This document shows positions 5,788 through 10,849 of a stretch of DNA of 10,849 nucleotides, piece after piece. Origin of the DNA: Pseudomonadota bacterium (GTDB lineage Bacteria; Bdellovibrionota; Oligoflexia; Oligoflexales; Oligoflexaceae). The DNA lies in the NCBI GenBank assembly GCA_029556045.1, contig JAKQGS010000205.1:1-10849 (forward strand). Reading direction: 5' to 3'. Under the pieces are notes generated by a model, which did not search any database, had not been told where the DNA came from, and saw nothing but the letters and a program-made list of their open reading frames with translations. Within the stretch, counting starts at the first letter, position 1. Every line of letters begins with the position of its first letter. The translations under genes and the position numbers were made by a program.

Positions 5788-6627
5788 TTACGAAACCTTG
5801 CGATAGATCAGGTTGCCATCCACCCCGGCGATTTCACCTGGCTGCAGCGGCTCCCATACATTGATGTCCTGCAGGGGTTCACTGGCCAAAATCAAATGAC
5901 TAACCACCCCGTGCAGACTGGGTGCTTCGCAGGAGCGGGAATAGTCGAGGCAAGTGGACTTTTGCGGACAGCCTTTCTTGTAGGTAGATGCATGTAGGCT
6001 CTTACCACCCTGGTGTCCCAGAAGAATTTCACCGTTGCTAAGTAAAAAAGACAGATACGTCACGTTGGAGATGCCATCTTCCCGATTAAAAGGGCCCACA
6101 ATCCGCACGATCCGTTCAATACCCCTTTGGACAGCCGTGATGACCGGAGCTAGGGGTAACTGCTGCTGCAACGGGTCTGCAAAACGGGATATTTCGGAAA
6201 GCAGGATAAAAAACAATAGTTCACTGTCGGTTTGCCCCTGGATATAGCGCCGAAGATGTGGGTTTACCTGCTCGAGCAGCAGCGGGTAAAACTCCGGGAA
6301 ACGCTCAATATGGCCATTGTGGGCAAACGTCCAATGTTCGAATCGAAAGGGATGTGTATTTTCCACCGCCACACTCCCGATGGTGGCCCGGCGCACATGA
6401 GCTACCACCGTATCGGAAACCAACGTCCCTGCAATGGCGTCAAACTGATCATCCTGCTGGGCTGCCGTTGTGGACTTCACCACCATGGGGGATCCACCCA
6501 CATAATAGGTCACCCCCCAGCCATCCCGATGGACTGCGCTCTGAACTTTGAGCGCGTTATTGGCGCTCAGCAGGCTCTGGAGAACCTCCGTATGGCGAAT
6601 GGATTTCAGACCAAACAGACGGCACAT
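5788..6627 (-). CDS. Class II glutamine amidotransferase (YafJ/EgtC-like)
   Basis: A 279-residue N-terminal-nucleophile amidotransferase that would hydrolyse glutamine, or a gamma-glutamyl compound, through Cys2 after removal of Met1. Visible motifs are 'MCRLFG' (1-6), 'HRDGWG' (33-38), 'AHVRRAT' (76-82), 'NTHPF' (90-94), 'FAHNG' (101-105), 'GQTDSE' (131-136) and 'ASEPL' (248-252), all typical of the stand-alone GATase_4 group that includes YafJ and EgtC. No ergothioneine genes are adjacent, so the substrate is unknown. An unusual segment at about 217-235 has three cysteines (220, 226, 233) in a C-x5-C-x6-C pattern. The start at 6627 follows GAGGAT. It lies 30 bases after the folate gene on the same strand, so the two are probably one operon. 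Confidence 0.85.
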   Translation of the reverse strand: MCRLFGLKSIRHTEVLQSLLSANNALKVQSAVHRDGWGVTYYVGGSPMVVKSTTAAQQDDQFDAIAGTLVSDTVVAHVRRATIGSVAVENTHPFRFEHWTFAHNGHIERFPEFYPLLLEQVNPHLRRYIQGQTDSELLFFILLSEISRFADPLQQQLPLAPVITAVQRGIERIVRIVGPFNREDGISNVTYLSFLLSNGEILLGHQGGKSLHASTYKKGCPQKSTCLDYSRSCEAPSLHGVVSHLILASEPLQDINVWEPLQPGEIAGVDGNLIYRKVS

Positions 6628-6657
6628 GATTTTTCATCCTCGCAGAGGTTGGCAGTT

Positions 6658-7245
6658 TTAACAAATCAGGGTGATTCCCCGCTCGGTTACCATTCCCTGA
6701 ACCGGCCGATCGTGGGCATCGTGCGGTAAATCGTTCAACACCATGGCATGGTAGACCAGTCCCATGGTGCTATATCGTCCGGAATATTCCGTCAGATAAC
6801 GGTCATAAAAACCGGCCCCGTATCCCAGACGGTACCCGCTGTGATCAAAAGCCAGGCCAGGAACCACAATGAGGGTATCCCCCTCCCCTTCCGGTTCCAG
6901 CAGAGTTGCAGTTTCTGGGGGCTCGTCGATACCAAAGCGGCTTTGTATCAGTGCATCCGGGGAATCAAAACGATGAAAGCTGATTTTTTTCAGGGTGGTA
7001 TTGACCCGGGGCAATCCCACGATCATTCTTTTGACAAGAATATCACGAAGACCGTGTAAATACGGTTCGTTCCCAATGCTGTTGAAGAGAAAAATCTGAC
7101 GAAAGCCATATTGCCCCAAATAAATTTCGATCAATGCTGTCATGCGATGGCTGGCGGCACGGCACTGTTCGGTGGTCATGGCATCGCGTTGACGGATCAA
7201 TTGCTGGCGCCATTGTTTTTTCTCATCGGCCACCGTAGAGGTCAT
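6658..7245 (-). CDS. 5-formyltetrahydrofolate cyclo-ligase (MTHFS family)
   Basis: A 195-residue cytoplasmic enzyme that converts 5-formyltetrahydrofolate to 5,10-methenyltetrahydrofolate with ATP, returning the compound to the one-carbon pool. Seen: the N-terminal basic helix 'KKQWRQQLIRQRDAM' (9-23), 'SIGNEPYL' with Glu60, 'FGIDEPP' (104-110), and the diagnostic C-terminal block 'VVPGLAFDHSGYRLGYGAGF' followed by 'YDRYL' (127-151), which forms the nucleotide and folate site. Length is normal for the family. I chose ATG 7245 because AAAGGAAAG precedes it; an in-frame ATG at 7272 has no SD. In gammaproteobacteria this gene (ygfA) often follows 6S RNA, but the space upstream here is too short for that and shows no such structure. 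It is followed 30 bases later by the amidotransferase gene. Confidence 0.9.
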   Translation of the reverse strand: MTSTVADEKKQWRQQLIRQRDAMTTEQCRAASHRMTALIEIYLGQYGFRQIFLFNSIGNEPYLHGLRDILVKRMIVGLPRVNTTLKKISFHRFDSPDALIQSRFGIDEPPETATLLEPEGEGDTLIVVPGLAFDHSGYRLGYGAGFYDRYLTEYSGRYSTMGLVYHAMVLNDLPHDAHDRPVQGMVTERGITLIC

Positions 7246-7270
7246 AGGCTTTCCTTTAGCTGGTCTTTTC

Positions 7271-7300
7271 ATTTAATCAGGTTTATTACCCAATATTCAA
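7271..7300 (-). promoter_or_regulatory. Candidate promoter of the folate cyclo-ligase/amidotransferase operon
   Basis: Minus-strand TTGAAT (7295-7300) and TTAAAT (7271-7276) are 18 bases apart, downstream of the terminator and upstream of the ATG at 7245. It is the best match in the short interval, with a fair -35 and a weak -10. Confidence 0.35.
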
Positions 7301-7330
7301 CAGGAAAGAATAGTCAGAAGGCTTCCAAGA

Positions 7331-7368
7331 AAAACGCCTGCTTCGAAGTCGAAGCAGGCGCATTTTTT
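7331..7368. terminator. Strong bidirectional Rho-independent terminator
   Basis: CGCCTGCTTCG (7335-7345) and CGAAGCAGGCG (7350-7360) form a perfect 11-base-pair stem with a 4-base loop. The minus strand has five T's directly after the stem, suited to ending the membrane-protein gene at 7403. The plus strand has CA then six T's after the stem. No plus-strand gene approaches, so the minus direction is the useful one. Confidence 0.85.
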
Positions 7369-7402
7369 ATATCAGGAGTAGTTTAACGTTCCGAGTCTTT
7401 GA

Positions 7403-8395
7403 TCACTGAACAGTCACGCCGCTGATCACTTGCCATTCCCAGCGACCGGAGACTTCAGAAAAGGCGCCGACACGCATGTCATACTGACCGGGGGCAACGC
7501 CTTGCAGTGCTACCGAGGTACCGGTGGAGCCAAAACGATAAGCGGGGTTCGCCCAACCGGCTCCTGTCTGGCTCAGTTGCACCTGGTAGCGGGCAACTTT
7601 CTGATCCGCTGTCCAGGTCACCACACCACCGTTACCGGAAATTGCAGAGCCCGGGGTCGGTGCAGAAACCGGGAAGTTGCGGCGAACCGGCGCTTCCACG
7701 GTGAAGGAACGAACTTCACTTTGACCGGCGGAGTTCACCACATGCCAGTACCAGGTGCCCGGCCATGGGTGGTTGAATTTATAAGAATTGCGACCACTGA
7801 CGTTGGCCGCACGCACCACCGGTGACATCGATGAGTGACGGGAGAAAACAATGCGGTCTGCCTGACCTTCCCAGCTGAATTCCGCAGGGCCCATGGTTTC
7901 ATCGTAACCTTGGATTGCGCCGGAAGCGGGCATGCCAAGAGTCAATGAGCCCATACCTGCGGTGGCCATTTCCGGTGCTGCGGCTTCGGCAGGAGCTGCA
8001 GCTTCAGCGGGAGCTTCCTCCGTTGCAGTTTCTTCGCCTTCAGCAGCGGCGTCTTCACCTTCCGCTAAGGCCTCTTCGCCTTCCGCCGGAGTTTCTTCGC
8101 TAGCCATCTCTTCATCGGAGCTGCTGGTGAAATACCAGAATGCACCACCAAGCAACAAGATAACAACCACGGCGATAATGATAGTTTTCGTACGATCCTG
8201 GGCGCCAAATCCGTTCCCTTTAAAGATCTGGGATACAGCATTGGTATTGGTGCCGAAATCGCTGGAAAACTCGCCCTTCAGATCCCCGGTAAAGGGATTG
8301 GTGTTGGGCATCGCGTGCTGTGAGAACGCTGTGTTGGTCCCTGTTTGGGTAAACGGGGAGGTACCGGGTTGAGTGTTGTTTGGATCGTCGTTCAT
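7403..8395 (-). CDS. Membrane-anchored protein with acidic linker and two Ig-like domains
   Basis: A 330-residue bitopic membrane protein. Residues 1-70 are polar and rich in Asn, Thr, Gly and Phe ('NPFTGDL', 'GTNTNAV'), likely disordered and cytoplasmic. Residues 71-89 ('TIIIAVVVILLLGGAFWYF') form a single membrane segment preceded by 'DRTK', so the C-terminus should face the periplasm. Residues 93-147 are a Glu/Ala/Pro-rich linker. Two beta domains follow at about 148-235 ('FSWEG...IVFSR', 'PGTWYWHV', 'SFTVEAP') and 240-330 ('VVTWTAD...YQVQLSQ', 'PGQYDMRVGAF', 'WEWQV'). They resemble the Fn3/Ig-like modules at the C-terminus of FecR-like proteins in deltaproteobacteria and leptospires. The start at 8395 follows GGAG with 8 bases of spacing. 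I do not recognise a named family; a cell-envelope scaffold or binding role is a guess. Confidence 0.75.
   Translation of the reverse strand: MNDDPNNTQPGTSPFTQTGTNTAFSQHAMPNTNPFTGDLKGEFSSDFGTNTNAVSQIFKGNGFGAQDRTKTIIIAVVVILLLGGAFWYFTSSSDEEMASEETPAEGEEALAEGEDAAAEGEETATEEAPAEAAAPAEAAAPEMATAGMGSLTLGMPASGAIQGYDETMGPAEFSWEGQADRIVFSRHSSMSPVVRAANVSGRNSYKFNHPWPGTWYWHVVNSAGQSEVRSFTVEAPVRRNFPVSAPTPGSAISGNGGVVTWTADQKVARYQVQLSQTGAGWANPAYRFGSTGTSVALQGVAPGQYDMRVGAFSEVSGRWEWQVISGVTVQ
7955..8119 (-). repeat. Low-complexity Glu/Ala linker-coding repeat
   Basis: Residues 93-147 of the membrane protein are coded by near-repeats of GAAGGCGAAGA and GCTGCAGC-type units, giving runs of 'AEGE', 'EETAT' and 'PAEAAA'. 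Such DNA tends to expand and contract, so its length may vary between strains. Confidence 0.6.
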
Positions 8396-8554
8396 GGCCT
8401 CTACTCCATAAGTGGTTCCGCATTAATACACACGTATCACCGCGGAAAGTTGAAAACAGAATTGTGTTTAGACAACCTGATGTTCGGAGGTTCAAAAAAA
8501 TACTTTAGAAAAAAAATTACTTTTTTTCGCAGAACCATCTTGACCCATATTCTG

Positions 8555-8584
8555 ATTATAAAAAGAATCGGAGGCTGTACGCAA
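8555..8584 (-). promoter_or_regulatory. Sigma70-type promoter of the membrane-anchored protein gene
   Basis: Minus-strand TTGCGT (8579-8584) and a perfect TATAAT (8555-8560) are 18 bases apart. The start would be near 8548, giving a leader of about 150 bases with A7, T8 and T7 runs. A GTACGCA heptamer (8577-8583) overlaps the -35 and recurs inverted as TGCGTAC at 8623-8629, a possible paired operator. Confidence 0.55.
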
Positions 8585-8651
8585 GAATGCGCAGGCACGA
8601 AAATGCATAGCGGGCTTCACTGTGCGTACGCTAAAGACCGATATCATTGAG

Positions 8652-10532
8652 CTATAAAGTTGATTGTGGCGGATGGTCAATTGCGTGATTACTGAGGTAA
8701 CGCTGGTACCTTTCATCCTGTAAAAGCTGCTGGTGGGGTCCCCAAAGGAGTCGTTTACCGGATTCGAAAAACCATACTTCATCATAAAGATGCAACCAGG
8801 AAAGACGGTGGGTGACCGCCAGCAGACAGAGCCCATCCTGGCGTGCCAGAGCGATCGTGCGCCGGGTAATGTCCTCTTCCGTGGCTGCATCGACTGCGGA
8901 GGTTGCTTCATCAAGCATAAGCAGGGGCTTATGCCGCAGAAGTGCGCGGGTAATCACAAATCGCTGTATCTGGCCGCCGGAAAAATTCTGGCGAATGGAT
9001 TCCACCGGTGTGTCCAGCTGCTGGGGTAACGCCCGCACTTCCGCGCTGATGTTCACAGTTTCGAGAGCCTGCCAAATCTCATCATCGGATACATTCTGAG
9101 GGTGGGGTTGGCCATAGAGCAGGTTGTTCCTCAAGGTGTCCTGGAATAAAAATGGGGTCTGGCTGACCAGGTTGGAGGCCGCAGTCATTGCTTCCCAGCT
9201 TTCCCCTCCCTGCCACTGCCGGGGTTGCAAAAGGCCAGACAAGACTTTGAGCAGGGTCGACTTACCAGCTCCGCTGGGTCCGATGACCGCAATGGTGCGG
9301 CCCACCGTAAGGTCAAGGTCAGTGATATCCAGCATGACCCCGTCGCCATACCCAGCAACCACGTGGGCGACACGAGAAACGGAACCCTTTGCCGCGTTTT
9401 GGGGAGCCGCTGGTGCTATCGCCTGGGTCTCGGTTTTCTGGAGATCCTGCAACAGGCGCAGGCTGTCCCACAAAGCACCTTTGGTTTCCTGGTAGCGAGA
9501 GAATTGCTCGCCGAGGTTTTTCAACGGGCGAAGAATCAGACCAAGAGTCGCAAAAAATTGGATAAAGCTGGCGGGTTCAAATACTTCCGGGCCCTCCTGC
9601 CTGCCCATCAAGATCAAGGCCAGGGCAAAAGCCATAAATCCAAGCCATTCGAGTCCAGGGGCAAACGCCGATCGAATCAGGATGGATTTCCGGATTGTCG
9701 TGAAATACCGTTGATTGAGCTGCTCAAAGCGTTGTCCCTCCAGGGTTTCCGCCTGCTGTGCCCGGATAAATCCAAAACGCTCCCGCAGATCCAGAATGGT
9801 GGCGGACATGCGTGCCAGTTCCCGCTGCCAAAGCTCGGCGTAGCGGGATATGATTTTGCCGATGCGTCCCATTCCCAGCCCCAGAATTGGGCCGACCAGC
9901 ATCAGGGCTGCGGCGGTGGGCCAGTGCAGAACGGCAAGAAACACCAGACATGACAACACCAAAACACCATCTTTGATGAAGCTGCCCATAAAGTCAGAGA
10001 AGCGGTTCTGCAAATTCAGGACATCATGGAGGATCAGGGACGTCCAACGGCCCGGTGAGCGGGCCATGATATGAAGGTACGGCCGGGCTAATAGTGCCTC
10101 CAGCAGGCGGTCACGATAGTGTTTGGCCACAATCAAAGCGATGGCCTGTTGACCCACCTGAAAACGGTAGCTGGCCAGTCCCTTGATGAATCCGGTGCCG
10201 ATCATCATAAGGGGAATCACCGCAGCCACCAGGTTGCGCTCCAAGCGAAGGTCCTTCCAGGACGCGGGAGCGTTCCCATGCCAATGGCCAGGCACTAGGT
10301 CCGCAAATGCCAAAAGGGACTGCTGCCCCTGGAACATCATCTTAAAGAACGGTCCCACCAAAATCAAAAAAAGTCCTTGGGCCAGTGACAGCAGGATCAG
10401 CATCGACGCCAGATCGAAGAAACGTTTTTTTTCATGGCGCAGGGGCGACAAAAGCTGGGTAATAAGTTTGCGTTCGGGGCGATGAGAGTCAGCGCGCATG
10501 ATCATTTCACGCCAGCGTCGGGTTAGTCGCAT
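8652..10532 (-). CDS. MsbA-like ABC exporter (fused permease and ATPase)
   Basis: A 626-residue half-transporter that would act as an inner-membrane dimer, probably flipping lipid A-core or another lipid. The N-terminal half (about 35-310) has the hydrophobic segments of a type-I exporter ('MLILLSLAQGLFLILVG', 'LVLSCLVFLAVLHW', 'MAFALALILMG'). The ATPase half is complete: A-loop Tyr395, Walker A GPSGAGKST (418-426), Q-loop Gln458, signature FSGGQ (517-521), Walker B LLMLDE (537-542), D-loop SAVD, and H-loop His575. I prefer ATG 10532, which has AAGGG seven bases upstream; a GTG at 10547 overlaps the previous gene's TGA (GTGA) and adds five residues. Either way it is coupled to the upstream glycosyltransferase-like gene. 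'MsbA' rests on architecture and the neighbour; a multidrug or other lipid exporter is possible. Confidence 0.8.
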   Translation of the reverse strand: MRLTRRWREMIMRADSHRPERKLITQLLSPLRHEKKRFFDLASMLILLSLAQGLFLILVGPFFKMMFQGQQSLLAFADLVPGHWHGNAPASWKDLRLERNLVAAVIPLMMIGTGFIKGLASYRFQVGQQAIALIVAKHYRDRLLEALLARPYLHIMARSPGRWTSLILHDVLNLQNRFSDFMGSFIKDGVLVLSCLVFLAVLHWPTAAALMLVGPILGLGMGRIGKIISRYAELWQRELARMSATILDLRERFGFIRAQQAETLEGQRFEQLNQRYFTTIRKSILIRSAFAPGLEWLGFMAFALALILMGRQEGPEVFEPASFIQFFATLGLILRPLKNLGEQFSRYQETKGALWDSLRLLQDLQKTETQAIAPAAPQNAAKGSVSRVAHVVAGYGDGVMLDITDLDLTVGRTIAVIGPSGAGKSTLLKVLSGLLQPRQWQGGESWEAMTAASNLVSQTPFLFQDTLRNNLLYGQPHPQNVSDDEIWQALETVNISAEVRALPQQLDTPVESIRQNFSGGQIQRFVITRALLRHKPLLMLDEATSAVDAATEEDITRRTIALARQDGLCLLAVTHRLSWLHLYDEVWFFESGKRLLWGPHQQLLQDERYQRYLSNHAIDHPPQSTL

Positions 10533-10543
10533 GATCGGGCCCT

Positions 10544-10849
10544 TCACAAAACCATCGACCGCTGAGAGAGGGAGGTCATTATAGTATGGGCCGCCTGCCG
10601 CCCGTTATCTGCTTTCACACGATCCGCAAACCACCCCATCGCCTCACGCCTGCGGTTTTGTATCTGAGTATTGTCCAGAAAGGCCGCGATTTGCCGCGCC
10701 ATGGTTTCAGGTTTATCCTTCTCCGCCAGGACTTCCACCAGCGGTGTTCCGTCAGCGGTGCGAAGATAAGACAGTCCGCAGTCCAGGTGATGAACCGAGG
10801 GGGGAAGGGAAAACACTGGCGTTCCATTCAAAACACAAAACAGACTGGG
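10544..10849 (-). CDS. C-terminal end of a glycosyltransferase-like protein (possibly LpxB), partial
   Basis: The frame is open to the right edge, so the start lies outside the window and only the last 101 residues are visible. It reads 'SLFCVLNGTPVFSLPPSVHHLD', then 'PLVEVLAEKDKPETMARQIAAFLDN' and a helical tail 'NRRREAM..FADRVKADNGRQAAHTIM'. This layout is usual at the end of GT-B glycosyltransferases: a 'GTP' nucleotide-sugar loop, an acceptor turn, then 'peelA..i..lL.d...r..m', including lipid-A-disaccharide synthase. The gene overlaps the start of the MsbA-like exporter, and lpxB-msbA neighbours are common, which favours a lipid A/LPS role. The invariant LpxB motifs are outside the window, so the exact enzyme is a guess. 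Confidence 0.45.
   Translation of the reverse strand, partial: PSLFCVLNGTPVFSLPPSVHHLDCGLSYLRTADGTPLVEVLAEKDKPETMARQIAAFLDNTQIQNRRREAMGWFADRVKADNGRQAAHTIMTSLSQRSMVL

Noticed and set aside
6232..6729. Long plus-strand open frames opposite the amidotransferase gene
   Set aside because: They mirror a well-supported minus-strand gene, have no SD and no recognisable domains.
7246..7334. A 6S RNA upstream of the folate cyclo-ligase gene, as in gammaproteobacteria
   Set aside because: Only about 90 bases separate the gene from the terminator, too short for 6S RNA, and no long hairpin is visible.
9225..9953. A 242-codon plus-strand frame inside the ABC exporter
   Set aside because: It lies opposite conserved Walker A and transmembrane coding sequence and has no domain of its own.
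1..10849. CRISPR arrays, tRNA or rRNA genes, insertion sequences
   Set aside because: No regularly spaced repeats, no tRNA-like cloverleaf, and no transposase or terminal inverted repeats were seen.

Overview
The window (10,849 bases) reads as a chromosomal stretch of a Gram-negative bacterium. The last two genes form an MsbA-type lipid exporter operon. Several proteins carry signal peptides or a lipoprotein-like leader, and paired secreted DUF4360 proteins sit beside a large von Willebrand A (VWA) lipoprotein. That combination is what I would expect from a predatory or deltaproteobacteria-like lineage such as Bdellovibrionota/Oligoflexia. This placement is inference from gene content; no rRNA or other phylogenetic marker is present.

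Layout, left to right. (1) The C-terminal part of a CCA-adding tRNA nucleotidyltransferase (+) ends at 625. (2) A 250-base gap follows, then a 715-residue secreted VWA protein (+, 880-3027) whose second half consists of six repeats of about 60 residues. (3) An AT-rich island (about 3030-4150) carries two toxin-antitoxin modules. One is a frameshifted TumE/DUF6516-type toxin remnant on the minus strand with only the first codons of a partner gene left. The other is an apparently intact two-gene operon on the plus strand: a 69-residue antitoxin-like protein overlapping a 134-residue MazF/PemK-like toxin, with a promoter, GGACC-type operator boxes, a perfect Shine-Dalgarno (SD) sequence and a terminator. 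(4) Two paralogous secreted DUF4360 proteins (-, 4167-4796 and 4933-5544) each follow a nearly identical 26-base imperfect palindrome that probably lies in the mRNA leader. (5) A metabolic pair (-) follows: 5-formyltetrahydrofolate cyclo-ligase, then a class II glutamine amidotransferase. (6) A strong terminator separates these from a membrane-anchored protein (-, 7403-8395) with a Glu/Ala-rich linker and two Ig-like domains. (7) An MsbA-like ABC exporter (-, 8652-10532) overlaps the end of an upstream glycosyltransferase-like gene that runs off the right edge.

How they fit together. The exporter and its upstream partner look like lipid A/LPS export and synthesis. The folate salvage gene and the amidotransferase appear co-transcribed. 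The toxin-antitoxin island looks like acquired DNA that settled between two surface-protein loci, where one module has decayed and the other survives. The least ordinary signals are the duplicated leader palindrome before both DUF4360 genes, the frameshifted TumE remnant next to the MazF-like operon, and the regular six-fold repeat of the VWA protein.
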